64,000 bases of DNA, from assembly GCA_015501605.1 (NCBI GenBank), contig JADNRZ010000014.1:806001-870000 (forward strand), read 5' to 3'. The position numbers and the translations under genes were made by a program. Positions 24,728 to 37,078 of this stretch are shown piece by piece (the stretch's first letter is position 1; the number at the start of each line of letters is the position of its first letter). Source of the stretch: Panaeolus papilionaceus. Taxonomy: Eukaryota > Basidiomycota > Agaricomycetes > Agaricales. The notes under the pieces were generated by a model. That model did no database searches. It saw nothing but the letters and a program-made list of their open reading frames with translations, and was not told where the DNA came from.

Positions 24728-25469
24728 TAGTGTTGCCGCAGTTCAGCTCAGCTCAGCTCCAGTCAGCTTTTCTCAGCTTGATGAGCCCTGGTGATACAAA
24801 CCAGCTGGGGCCGAATAGCTTTTGATTGGTTCAGTCCTAGCTCCAGCTCCAGCTAGCTCGACTCGCAGTTCGAAAAAGAGATAACCATATCTAGAAATAT
24901 GCTACATGATTGAACATCAGACCTTCTTATCCTCATCGTTTGCCTCCTCTCTGAGGTCTTGTATATACATATTGATATCAGTAGATGTAAAAGCGTCATT
25001 AAACTGATTTGTTGTCTGCAAGAGATATTGTTCTAAGTCATCTGAAGAGCTTTACAGTCCTTTGCATAAGTTTGTGAACACTGAACACCTGAATTTTTTC
25101 AACAGCACACGTGACCCCATCAAACACGCCAAACAATGTGTTACTCTCATCGTTGCTGATGTTGTTCCGCTCTGTCTGTGCTTCTGCAACCCAAGATCTT
25201 ATTTAATATGAAGTTAATGCTATTTTATTGTGAAATGATGTAGAGAGGAGAGGTAGTTGATCCAACGCCCGTCTTTGGAGTGAAGGAATTGAGTACATAT
25301 CCATTTTAGGAAGTGAGCCACAAGCTGAGCGAGCTTGAGCTCGACCATGCGGGCTCATGTGCAGTCCGAGCTGATGACATGAAAGCGCTCCACAGCTCCG
25401 CTCGGAGTCCAGCTCACATCGGCTCAGCTCAACAGTTCCACAGCTCCGAGCTGAGCGGCGGCAACACTA
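24728..25469. mobile_element. Non-autonomous hAT-like element, 742 bp
   Basis: The ends are perfect 12-bp inverted repeats: TAGTGTTGCCGC at 24728-24739 and GCGGCAACACTA at 25458-25469. They are flanked by a perfect 8-bp direct repeat GATCGAGG (24720-24727 and 25470-25477). An 8-bp duplication with short inverted repeats is diagnostic of the hAT superfamily. Both subterminal zones are packed with AGCTC/GAGCT motifs in both orientations, as seen for transposase-binding repeats. The interior has no intact transposase. A short minus-strand frame near 24920-24960 (EANDEDKKV then stop) might be a remnant. The identical target duplications suggest a fairly recent insertion. Confidence 0.88.
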
Positions 25470-25477
25470 GATCGAGG

Positions 25478-25983
25478 ACAGTTGTCAATTACTCAAGACT
25501 TTGTATTGTAACGGACTAATACTGTGGACTCGTGGACCCTATAAACTACCAATTGATGTACTTTTACAAAACGCAATGCCTAGCATGTTGTAGGCCAATA
25601 TTATTTCAGCCCCTGTGTCTAGCCGAGCGCGTTCCCAATTTTGTTGATACATATATGTCGCTCGCTTAACTCTTTCCGCATCAGTACTCCAACAACACTT
25701 CCACTTGCCTGACATCGTTCAAGACACTCTTGAGATTTATTACTCATCACTTATAATATTGCTTCGGAATTTTTGCCCATTTGCTTTCTCTTTTTGCTTG
25801 ATTTAATTCATATTCTCAGAGTTTTTCATGACGTCGAGACACGTTACGGAATATTTGCATAGTGGTGAGTTTGGCTCAGAGTCTACTTTCGTCACTTAAT
25901 GACCCAAAATACTCATGGGAACTTCACATTGATCTATTCACAATGGACAACTTTGTGTCATCTGCCAACTTAACCTTTCACCA
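25478..25983. other. Intergenic, upstream of INO80 subunit B
   Basis: Pyrimidine-rich promoter-like stretch. A possible upstream ATG at 25828 or an intron in the leader cannot be excluded. No other feature. Confidence 0.4.
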
Positions 25984-27364
25984 ATGCCACCGCGTACACG
26001 TCGTTCCGCTGCGGTTGCCGCCGCTGCCATTGTTGCAGACTTGCAGGCAGAGTCCTCGGATGTCGACATGGAGGACGATGAGGACCAAGACGTTGATGTC
26101 GACGGTGAAGAGGAAGAGCAGGAAAATGAAGAAGACGAAGATGGTGAAGGTGATGAGGATGCAGAGGGAGATGAGGTGAGCTCATGTGGATGACCAGAAT
26201 GAACAGGGTCTGACTGGTCATATGAACATATGTGCAGGACGAGGACGAAGATGGCCCGCCTCATAGAAATGCCGCCGCACCAAGGCTCAAGATTACTCTA
26301 AAATTACCTGTCAACAACGCCGGTAGTACCAGTGCAGGGACGGCTACCCCAGACGAGATTGATTATGCCGCGTTTAAGAGGACACCCAAGCGACGGGCAA
26401 AAGGTTAGGCGTTTGCTCCGCATGTATTGTTTTATGTCCAGGGACTTTGTATTAATAACAATCGATGTACAGCCAAAATTATCCAGGATGATATCGAGTC
26501 GGAAGACGAGTCATCCCCATCTGATTCCGATGAAGCAGAATCTGCCCAGGAGCCACCTTCCCGTTCTACGGGCACGCCAACCACTGTGACCGGGACAAGG
26601 GCTATGACCACGCGTCAAGCTGTCCTCGCGAGCGTGGTAGATCCCACCCATGTGTATCTGAGTAAGAATTTTCATTTACAACCATTCATGAACATTGTAT
26701 TGACCGTGTTCCATAGATGAAGGTTCACGAAGCAAGAAACAGCCTCTGAACGAGACAGAATTGGCTTTACGACGGGAAGAGACCGCTCGGAAGAGAAAAA
26801 ATCTCAGCGAAAAGAAGCTGGAAGATGAAAAGGTACTTATTACATGTTATGAATCATGGACCAAATTTTCTGATGGTTGTGTAGGCGGAAACTATAAACC
26901 GTTTGCTGAGGAAGCAGAGTAGCCGCACAAAGAACAAACGCGCAAATATCGCAGATACCTCGTCCATTCCTGGCTCAGGTACACGAACACCAAAAGCTAA
27001 GGCGAAAAACCAGGAAGAAGGAGATGAAGGCGAGGGAGATGAAGACGACGACGAAGTCATGGACGTTGTTGAACCCCCTGAAGAAGTCAAACCAGTCATG
27101 TACCGCTGGGTCTCCTCCATCAAGGGCGACAACATGAGCATCACGCTTTCCGTTCCAGAAATCATTATTCCTCCAGCTACCACTGATAACGCGTCAGCGA
27201 CTCCTGCTGTCGAAGAGGAAGATCCCAAGGTCAAAGCCGCGAGAGGACCAGGTATATGTGCCGTGGAAGGTTGTGGTAAGCCTAGAAAGTACCGTGTTCC
27301 AAAGGACTGGACGATTGGTGCCTGTGATGCCAGTCATCTGCGGCTGGTAACAAGTCGGATATAA
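25984..27364 (+). CDS. IES2: INO80 chromatin-remodelling complex subunit B (IES2/PAPA-1 family)
   Basis: Nuclear subunit of the INO80 ATP-dependent nucleosome remodeller. ATG 25984 (MPPRTRRSAAVAAAAIVADL) is followed by a long acidic Asp/Glu tract and, after an intron, by LKITLKLPVNN, a motif typical of the family. Later exons give DYAAFKRTPKRRAK, AMTTRQAVLASVVDP and the PAPA-1 core ELALRREETARKRKNLSEKK..ETINRLLRKQ. The C-terminal part has YRWVSSIKGDNMSITLSVPE and a small Cys/His segment (CAVEGCGKPRKYR..GACDASHLRLV), a zf-HIT-like remnant, before TAA 27362-27364. About six exons. Charged low-complexity regions are expected for this family. The gene symbol is given by family equivalence with yeast IES2. 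Confidence 0.87.
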
Positions 27365-29700
27365 CTCTAAGAAATCGTTCCGCCCCTCTCGTCACCGCTG
27401 TTCTTTTCATTTCTCGCTTCATTTTGTTTTTATTAATGTAAGCCAGTCCATGTGCTATATGTTGATATTGCGCTGATCCTTCTCTTCTCCTCTGTTCTAG
27501 GTACCTTAGTCATCTGTGTCATAGGCTGTAATTTTAACCTTTTCGCTTGTCTCATGAAATTTGCCCACCACGAAAAATCTTGCCCAAAATCGAGCACATT
27601 TCACTCGTGGAGCCGCAGCAGTGAGAGGTCTACCGGTACCAGATCAAACGGATGCTGTCGTTGTTATCCCCGTGTTGGAGATCGTGAGTTCCAGTCAAAA
27701 GTACTCCTGAAGCCATATTGACCAGCAGCCATCAGTCCACCGTGGACATCAATCCTCCTTGAGGGCATCAACACAAAAATCAGAACTCCTCCCTCTCTTG
27801 TTCTTAAACTGGGAGGCGACCTGATGCTTTACGCTCATCACTCATTAATTATGAGACGGACATCACATATCGGATGTTACAAATTCATTGCCGTGTGTAC
27901 AGTTGTTCGGCCATCGAAAGGCCAGTTTATCCGCGTAACTCACTTTGTAATATTCTTCCTGTGCAGCGGTTAGTCCTAAATTCAAGAGTCAATTGGGCTG
28001 AAGCCGGTGCTAAAAAAAAACGATTTTCAAGCGGAGCTGTTTCCACCGTCGTTGTGGATTTCGCGCAAAATTCATACAGTGAGTGTCTCGGGTCCTTCTC
28101 GAAGGTAGCGTCGTAACCAATCCCACCAGCTCAGAAAATACGTATCTACCGCCCGACATCCCTGATTTTCCTCGAAGTGGAGCTCAATGCTTAATCTTAT
28201 GGCACTGCATGTAAACCCCTCCTTTGTGGGGTTGGAGTATCCAAAATGACGACTTGTTTTTCTCGACATGAACATATGAACACCTGTCATCGTCTCTCGG
28301 TAGCTTGTCAATCATTTTATCGCGTATTCTTTGTTACCTCTTACCATGCAAGCGTTTACAGGACTTGTTCTACCAGGTCAAATATCGGCAAAGACCTTCT
28401 CATAAAAAAAAACTCCTGAAAGTTCCTCATGGATGCGTCCTTCGAACCTTTTATAACTAGACAAGGGAAATTACTCCTGTCGTAAATCCTTCTGACAGAT
28501 GGTTTCTTTGCTAATCTCTGATATACACAGGAGGAAAATCCAGGTCGCCGTTTTCAATGACCCGGATGCAATGTGCGCCCATTTCCTTCTTTTATTAGCT
28601 CAATCATTCTCGACGTTACTGGGGATATGGCCTTAAAATCCGACAGAATATATCACTATTTTCGCGCACTGCCAATGCGGGTGAGCGTCCGTTTCTTAAT
28701 TTGCACCACCCGACGTGCCTGTACGCAATTGATCTCGGGTCTTCGCTATACAGCTTTTTACTCCTAGGCGACTGGGTTCTCACTCAACACAAAATTTTTG
28801 AATTGGGACTTGCTCAGAATATCTTTTTCAATCAAGGACCATGTGTTTTCTTTTGTACATTCCTGGCAGTTCAACAGGGATTGCACATCCGTGCGCAAAA
28901 TATTTTCTCTTCTCTTCGGACTTTTTCGAGGTTGTCATGCACACAATCCAGCAAGTGGGCATATTTCAGGGTGTAATCCAGCAGGGATATTTGTATTCAT
29001 CGCAATTGGACCCACCATAATTTTGCCTTTCGACTAGTATATGATAGGGATCCACGAATCTTCTCGACTCCACTGGTGCTGCACATAAAATGGTGTAGTC
29101 ATCTCCTAATTATCCAGTGTGGATAAATGCTCCACTGATTCCCCGGCTGAGAATCGAACGGCAGGCAGGTTATTTCCACGCGGTCAAACTACAGCTCTAT
29201 TTTTAACGATACAGCGAGCGCAATGACAGATATGACGGCTGAAACTTCAATCTACTTGGGGTAGAGGCAGACTCGGATTTATCTTCGGAATTCCTGGGTC
29301 ACAATACAGCTATTTCGTAAGTCTTGATCTTTTGAATCAATCTTGCGGATATCTTAGTCTCTCAGAACAGATCCCTCAGCTTGTTCATGGCGAAAAAATC
29401 GTAGAGCCTTTGCCACGTGAGAGCTGATTTCACGGGTGTAAAATTCAAATCGAGTCGTGGTCCCCGAGAACTGCTTCCATTCCCAGCACGATTGTACTAT
29501 CTTTTGTGCTTGCAACCTAGGCGCTTCTTCAAAGAAGCCGAATCTCCGTCACGATGCGGGCTTCCCGTGTGTTGGTACCTTTCCGAGATGCACCACTAGT
29601 TAAATACGGCCTGCTCTTCGAACACGCGCAGCTCCCTCTCTCGTGCCTTCGTTTTAATTCCCTTTTTCTTCAAAACTGCACGCCAGTCTCCCTCGTTCAC
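27365..29700. other. Intergenic, 2.3 kb
   Basis: No gene supported. A short perfect 6-bp hairpin (AACCCC / GGGGTT) lies at 28214-28233. A T-loop-like word near 29146-29156 on the minus strand does not fold as a tRNA. Confidence 0.4.
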
Positions 29701-31793
29701 TATGGAGATCGCAGCTGTGGCCACAGGACCTCCAAATATCCGCCTAATGTATGTGCTAGCGATCATGAAAACGTAACTATCTAAGCTAGTATTTTGAAGA
29801 TTTGGCCCTATTCTCATTGGTGTTTGCATCAATATGATTCTCTATGGGGTACGAGCCTTAACCTTCACACCTTGGGTTGCTGATTGAGCTGGCTCTGTTC
29901 TTCTAATGCCCAGATCCTGACAGTCCAGGTACGAATGCTTTGAGATAGAGACAGCTCAATTATCCACGTCTTAACGACTACAGTGCTACCACTATTATTT
30001 GACATACAAAAAGTATGCTCAGGAATTGGCCAAACTGATTTCGTTATCTAATGAACTGCTCCATGGAATAGGGACGCCCCTTGGATTCGTTACCTGGTTC
30101 TCTACTTGTTCTGTGTGGAGACCATTAATACTGGTTGTGATATTGCTGTGGTGTTTCAGCCTCTTATCAATGAGTTCGGTAAGTGGTAATGCGACGTTGT
30201 CCACCTCGGTTAGGACTTATCCCCAACATACAATAGGACAACCTGAAGCCATTAAATATTTCCCCAAAAGTCAGTGAACCCTAGATTCGACTGCATCTTG
30301 TTCTAATCGTCATTTTCCAGTGTTTGCGTCGGGTATGTGTAAACACCTTCGCCTTCGTGCGCGGCCTGACTTTTTTGATGACTTCGATGGAAATCAGAGC
30401 CTGCGCTGATTGTGAGCCTTTTTCATTTGATCATGGATTGTGGTCATTAATCTCTTTTTATCACTAATTCAAGGTCTTCATCTCAACTCCAATTCAAATA
30501 TTCTTCGCCTGGAGAATCAGACTACTAACAAAGTCCAACATCCTTGCTGCTATCATTTGCTTCTTTTCTTTGGTTTCAACTGGTAATCGTCCTTCCGTCA
30601 ACAAATTCCCCAGTTTTGCATGCTCATACGTCATCGATAATTTTTTTACAGGCGGTGGAATCTGGACCACCGTCAGGCTGGTTCAAGTTAGGCTGTTTTC
30701 TCGCAAACCAGAGCTGCATTGGCCAGCTCTCGTTTGGTTCCTTGCTGCTTGCATTTCAGACGTTTTGATCACCTTGGTACTCGTCTTCACATTGGTGTGT
30801 TATCTTTTTGTCTCAAGAGCGAGGCCGTATCTAAGAGACTCTCTAGTCGAAGCGCAAGACTGGATTCGTTGCAACGGATGATGCAATTTCTAAGATTATA
30901 CGAAGTATGTTGCCTCTATTATCCCAAAAATAACGAATATTCATTAAACCTCCTGCAGTGACCGTTCAGACAGGAATGCTGACGTTAGTGACAAGAAATA
31001 TTTTTGGAGATCTTGCACTAAATGTGGTTTTACAGTGCGTTCTTCGCCATCGGAGATGTCGTTTTCTTCATGAGTGAGCAAATGTTCCCATCTTTACTTA
31101 ACCACTCCGATTAACCCGATTCCAATAACAGGTCTACCAGTACGCACCGTTTTATCTTCTGTCTGCAGATATGTTAAGCTCAACTTCCTACGTGATCGCT
31201 TTTACTAGCACACAGCATTGTGAGCAACAATACTGCTGATGTACAAACTTTTTTTTTGCTAACTCCCCTGAAGAAACTTCGTTTGGGACTTTTCGCTGTC
31301 GAAGCTCTACTCCAATTGTCTTCTTTCAACTCTGAACGCTAGAGCGGAGTTGCAAGAATTGACGGGTAGACACTCCAAACAACAAATATCCACAACAGGT
31401 GGAATTCGAAGACAGGTCAGAAGGCTTCGCTTCATCACATGCTCTTCCTAAATAACCTCAACATCTCGCAGGATCTAACGATGGAGCATCCTCCAGTAAG
31501 CCCCCGCTTCCACATCGATGACACGCAAACCATACGAACCTTTCGTTCCGATCAGCAGCATATCCTTGGCAATGCGATGTATGAGTTGGATACTCGAAAG
31601 TCAACATCATACGAGAAGTCGGACCTTGAGTATGGGATTACTATCACCAAGGTTCGTGTTGTCATTCCTACCCTACCCCGGCCATAGGCCGACTATGAAT
31701 CTAAAAATAAATTGCTAAACTTTACTCCAGGTTGTCGAAACACGACAAGACCCAAGCCCAACACCACCCCATACTTCATTCGTTGCGCTATAG
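29701..31793 (+). CDS. DUF6534-type seven-transmembrane protein
   Basis: Multi-pass membrane protein of the large mushroom family with a DUF6534 C-terminal domain; function unknown. Starts MEIAAVATGPPNIR at 29701. By splicing small exons I obtain RFGPILIGVCINMILYG, ILTVQCYHYYLTYKKDAPWI, RYLVLYLFCVETINTGCDIA, QPEAIKYFPKMFASEPALIV, FISTPIQIFFAWRIRLLTKS, IICFFSLVSTGGGIWTTVRL, PALVWFLAACISDVLITLVL, RKTGFVATDDAISKIIRMTV, QTGMLTAFFAIGDVVFFM, LPHTALNFVWDFSLSKLYSN and CLLSTLNAR. These follow the family order and hydrophobic pattern. A hydrophilic tail ends at TAG 31791-31793. About thirteen exons, one of only about 12 bases (CACACAGCATT), supported by the family motif LPHTALNF. About 330 residues. 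An automated caller may well have missed or fragmented this gene. Confidence 0.83.
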
Positions 31794-34480
31794 AGGTTTG
31801 CGGTCAGCTTTCATTGACATTTGCTCGACCGAGCTATTCATTCCTTTGGACATACTTATTAAATCTGTAGCCCTTCTAGTTGTATTTCTGAGAATATATT
31901 CAAGTACTTAGTACCAACCGAATAACAAACATTGATATAGAATTCTACGTTCCCATGTCGCTTCGTCTCTACTCTGCTTATGATTCGAAGCGACGTTGGG
32001 TGCATATGATGCATTTGACGGGAATCTGCGTACCGGTCCCGCCTCTCCGTGCGATCCTGAGGCTGTGAGTATAGCAAGATACACGGTAGATGCGGCTACC
32101 TTTGAGGCCTATTTCCAGGCTGTCCAACAATTCTTCGCTTTATGCCTATCACCTACCTGTTTCTGATGTTCTGGATTTCCTCCGTCACATGGATGATTGA
32201 CGGTAATTTACCACATATAGAGTCGACTAGGATGAAAAACAAGGTTGCACATGCGCAGCCGTCGTCAGCGTGTGCTATACCTTCATCAACACGACAAGCG
32301 ATTTAGTGAACAGTCTGACTGGCATTCAGGAAACGCCCGTGAGCAAAGTGGTCAACTATAGAGTTGCTATCGGCCAGTCGAGATACGACTCTTTTCCCGA
32401 CGTTGGGCATGATAGAAATTTTCTGAGAAAGTCCCACCAAAAATGAATTGCAGCTTTGTAACGAGTGAAAGAATTGCCATGTCTTCACTCTGAAGGGTTC
32501 CCGTTCATCCGCCTATGTCTATGCCTTCGTTGCATATACATTGACGATTTGTAATGGAAGACATTCCGAGTATGCTGCCTTATTTTTAATTCGTGTGCGC
32601 TGATTCCATTGAGCAGGCGAATTGCTCGAAGCTTTGCACAAGGTCCAGAATGATTTCGGGTTCTAGGATCAAATGCATCATCAAGAGATCTACTGCTCGT
32701 TCTGCGGGTTAAAGATGGTCATAGTTGACAGCGAGCATTTTTACCATGAGATCCTTACCCACAAAGTCAGACGGCAGGATGTTTTTGAAAAATGATCTGG
32801 ATATTTGTGGGTTTGGGATCAACCATTGCACACAATAGACATCTTTACCCTTGCTCAATAAACGTCATGGTACTGACGTGTTTAGAACAAGTTCCTCTAG
32901 GGGTGCAATATGTTGGCAACGAGGGCTTCGCAAGTCTGTTAGTAGAACAGAGACTGGATCCTCTTGGGAGGCTTATGCCCAGTTATGGGCAACATAAGAA
33001 CCTCATGCAACATACTTTTAGCATTGGCATGAAATGTCGCCAGCTCATTGAAAATTTAAGCAAACAACAGGTTGCTGAGTTGTTTCAAGCGAGCACAGCA
33101 GCCGCAATGTGTTCACAAATCTGTGGAGCTACCATGTCAGTGTGAAGACTCTCAAAGATATATTTAGCGCCTGAATACCCACATGTTGTCTCCGCTCGCC
33201 AGACCGCGGCGAAATTCACTTCTTTGAAGATTTATAGAAGATGTGTAAGCCAGTTCCTTTACATTTTTTGGGAGACTTCAGAAGCTTGTGCGCGCGAGGT
33301 ACCAATTTTTGTGAAACCATTCATTCGTCGTGGTAGAGGGACCTGAAAGAGATTATCGAACCCACAACGTGCATTCGGCAATTGCCCCGGAGGCCGTAGC
33401 CAAATAAAGCACCCACACTGAATTCCATCTTCATTGATTGTTTTTACTCTGCACCAATCCGTAGGCGAATATTGTTACATACCTTCGATTACATTCAGCT
33501 CAAGGGGCGCCATTTTCGTGTTTATCGTGGATCAATTCCGGTACAGGGCCATTTCAGGTCTATGACAAACGCAAAATATGGTTGGAGTGGGACACCCCAC
33601 CCCATGGAACCCCGCACAATCGTTATTCTTGGAAGATAGTAAGACCCTGAATTGAAGTGAAGAAACAGTCGAAATATATGTTTACTGTGCCTGGTATTTA
33701 ATATTCTCACAACTCGTGGAGTTTATTTCAAACATAATTTTTACCGTTTAGATTCGTTGTCTTCGCCTGGCGAAGAACACAGGATTCCCGGAATTTATGA
33801 AGCCTGAATTCATGACACTAGACCTTGGCAAGGAAGGAGACTGGGCTGCGTATCTATGAAGTGTCAACTAAAGACCTCCAACCACCGGTCTTGTATCCCC
33901 AAGCTACCTTTTTGCAGTTAGTGAATTAGCAGGACACTCGCCTGGCTGTTTACGCCGGAATGCCATGCCAGTTTCCCAATCATGAAGGCATGACATGTGC
34001 GGCTAACTTTGCGATCTCAGATATTGATAATCCTTCATTCTATCAAAAGCTCAACGCGATCTGAAAAACCGATGCGTCCGAATGTGTTCTGGGAATGCCT
34101 TACCAGTATCTACCTCTGTTGCAAAAGGCAGTAGCTAGGTCACTGTCCCGCAGAGAATGGTCTAGCAACACCCGGGGATATAAAGGTATGGTGAGCTGCT
34201 TTGTGGGTTTTGCAAACTAAAGAAGTGGGTCGCTTTTCAGCTTATTCGCTCATTGAGGGAGCAAGCCTCGTGCCTAGTTCGTGAGAGCCTAGTAAAGAAA
34301 TCAACGCGATTTTTTGATTCCTTTTGGTCCATTGCAAAGCGATCATAAAGAAGCATAACCGAGGGGTACATCTGGTTATTATCGTCCCAGCTCATTTCCC
34401 TTATATTCATCTCCAATCCGAATTCGAAATCCCCGCCCTTCTTTCCCCTCCCCTTGGAACTTGACCGGCATCTCTGAATT
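31794..34480. other. Gene-poor stretch, 2.7 kb
   Basis: I found no supported gene. The longest frame (32792-33145, +) gives a 117-residue product with no recognisable family. No terminal inverted repeats or tandem repeats noticed. Confidence 0.35.
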
Positions 34481-36453
34481 ATGTCCAAGACTCCGTCTCA
34501 ATCCTCTGGAGACCCAGAAAAGCATGGCTCGGAGGTCAGCCGGGAGTCGTCCCCTGGGCCCGTTCATGACCCAGTAATGGAGCGAAGAGTGTGGCGAAAG
34601 CTCGATATGTGGCTTCTCCCCGTCGTTACTATCTTCTACTTGTTGAACTTCCTGGTAAGCTTAGAACACCCTCAACCTTACTTGTCAAGTGCTCACCTTG
34701 TTACTCAGGACCGATCGAACATCGGCAATGCTCGCATCGCTGGGTTGCAAAAAGATCTCAAGATGACAAACAAGCAGTATAGTATCGCCCTCACAGTCAC
34801 CTATGTGCCCTATATCATCGCCGAATTGCCTTCCAACCTTCTTCTTAAGGTTTGTACTCTCTTCCCTCCAGCGATGTCGATGCTCATGCTGAATAACAGG
34901 CTGTTGGTCCCAATCTCATGCTCCCTGCCATGTTGACTGCATGGGGAATCGTGACTACACTGCAAGGTTTGCTTCCATTCGCCCATGGCAACAAATTCGG
35001 AATTTAATACCTGTTAACCTTAGGTGTGGTTAAAACTTACCATGGGCTTTTGGCCTGCCGATTCTTCCTGGGACTCTGCGAAGGTATGAACCCGTGTCGT
35101 TCTTCTGGGTCTTGGTCCTCATGTCTTCTTCAGGAGGTGTTTTCCCTGGACTCGTGTTGTATCTTTCCTTCTTCTACCCTCGCCAAAGGCTTCAGTGGAG
35201 GTGAGCAGGGGATTATTTCTATGACTTTGGAGCATTCTAAAAATAGAACACAATTTTTGTCCTCAGAATCTCGGCCTTTTTCTCTGCTGCCTCGATATCT
35301 GGTGCATTTTCGGGCCTGTTGGCTTTCGGAATCATCCACATGAAGGGTATTGGCGGTCGACCCGGTTGGGCTTGGATATTTATCCTTGAAGGCCTCTTCA
35401 CTGTCCTTTTCGGTGCACTCTCATTTTTCATTCTTCCTGGATCCCCGGCAACTGCGCGCTTCTTCAACGAGAAGGAAAAGGCTTACGTCATGGCCAAGCT
35501 CAAGGAAGACGGCGCGACTGGAAGGAACGACAATGTCGATAAATTCAGCTGGAGGGAGGTCGGCCAGGCATTTACTCTTCCTCAAGTCTGGATGCTGGCT
35601 ATTCTGTTCTTCTTTGCTGGTAAGTCTCCTTCCCGGTCTGCGAAATCCGCAGGATTCTCATAAACGCATTTAGGAACGATTCTCTATGGCATGGCCTAGT
35701 GTGTTCTTTTCTTTCCTAATTAACGTAACCCTCGTCCTTATCGATGCTTCAGCTTCACACCATCCATCGTCGCTGGCCTTGGTTTCACCAACTCGAGAGC
35801 TCAGCTGATGAGTGTGCCGCCCTTCGCCGTGGCGTTTGTCTGTACGTCCAGCCTTGTATTTGCACGCTTTCTGTCTTCTAGACTGACCATAAAATTAACA
35901 GTGAACATGATCGCCGCGTACATCTCCGATCGCTATCGGTGCCGTGGCCTCACATCCATCGTCGCAACACTCTTCTGCGTCATCGGATTCGGCATGTTCC
36001 TTGGTAAGCATCAACTTTATTTCCTCTTCCTACCACGTTGCTGAGATTTTGTGCAATGTAGGTTCTACAAAGCACAAAATCCAATATGCTTCCCTGTTCT
36101 TCTCCATTCCTGGGACCTACGTGGCTGCCCCCACTTTGTCGACCTGGAGTGCCAACAATGCGGCCCCTCACACCCGTCGTGCCACTGCCATCGCCATTGG
36201 CTTTATCATGACCAACTCTGGAGGAATCCTCGCTACGTGGTTGTTGGGTTCGCTCTCTGCTGCCCCTCGCTACGTTCTTGCCACACGAGTCCTCCTTGCC
36301 TTCTCAGTCGTCAGCGTCGCGGTGGCCGCTTTGAACGTCTATTACCTCTCATCGCAGAATAAGAAGAAAGCAGAGATTAGACAAAGACTGACTATAGATG
36401 ACGAAGAACCAGGTCTTGGTGACCGCTCTGCGTGGTTCGAGTACGCACTCTAA
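34481..36453 (+). CDS. MFS transporter, anion:cation symporter type (allantoate/vitamin permease family)
   Basis: Twelve-helix major facilitator of the fungal DAL5/TNA1-like branch that takes up organic anions such as allantoate, nicotinate or pantothenate. ATG 34481 opens a hydrophilic N-terminus; helix 1 reads KLDMWLLPVVTIFYLLNFL. After an intron comes DRSNIGNARIAGLQKDLKMT, the signature of this branch. Then follow TYVPYIIAELPSNLLLK, LTAWGIVTTLQ, RFFLGLCEGGVFPGLVLYLS, WRISAFFSAASISGAFSGLL, GWAWIFILEGLFTVLFG and PGSPATARFFNEKEK. The second half holds FTPSIVAGLGFTN, MIAAYISDRYRCRG and TWSANNAAPHTRRATAIAIG. Stop TAA at 36451-36453. About ten exons, all with usable splice sites, about 490 residues. 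Substrate not determined. Confidence 0.88.
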
Positions 36454-37078
36454 TATCCTTTTTTTCTTTATTCATTAATTACTATACCTTGTTATGAGTT
36501 TTGCTTTGACTTTTTTGCGTATTTGCTATCTATTAATTGTATTTAATGTAATTGGGAGTGTAAATTGACTTGATTGTGTTGGTGATGTTTGATAATAAGT
36601 ACAGGTTGGTTGTACAGGCTATGAGTTAATGATTGAGGTGGTTAAACAATAATGCGTGGTTGTCCATCGAAATTGATATGCTTCCAAGCATGTAGTGGAA
36701 AACAAGGGACAGTGTACAGTAGAGTGCAGTGCAGATATAAATAAAACCTGATAAGATTGAAATGATGCATTTCTCCTGTGGAGAAAGGAAGAATGGGAGT
36801 AATACGGTGTCCGTGCAGTCAAGCTGTTGAAAGATGATTTGATCAAGATTCTCAACACAAGACCATTGAACTGAATCAGGTAGGCTAAGAGCGTCATTGG
36901 CGCATCTCAAGTGTTCCGCGGATATTGAAATTGACAAAGAGGACGATAAGTGGATCCGAGTCATCCGACGGATTTGGATAGCGCCTGCGTGAGGTAGGGA
37001 CGGCGTTACAGACTTCATCCCGCCCAAACACGAGGCATGTGAGAGGATATACCTCCAGAGAAGAAGCAGGGTCGGTAT
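36454..37078. other. Intergenic, convergent
   Basis: Between the MFS gene (+) and a PPxY membrane protein gene (-). AT-rich; nothing recognised. Confidence 0.4.

Noticed and set aside
28214..28233. AACCCC/GGGGTT hairpin, partly resembling the right-edge array
   Set aside because: It has a different loop (TCCTTTGT) and no repeated units around it.
29131..29190. tRNA-like T-loop word (GTTCGATTC on the minus strand)
   Set aside because: The T-stem around it does not pair and no matching acceptor or D-arm could be found.
32792..33145. 117-residue plus-strand open frame
   Set aside because: No family resemblance, no convincing promoter or splice context; compatible with chance in a gene-poor stretch.
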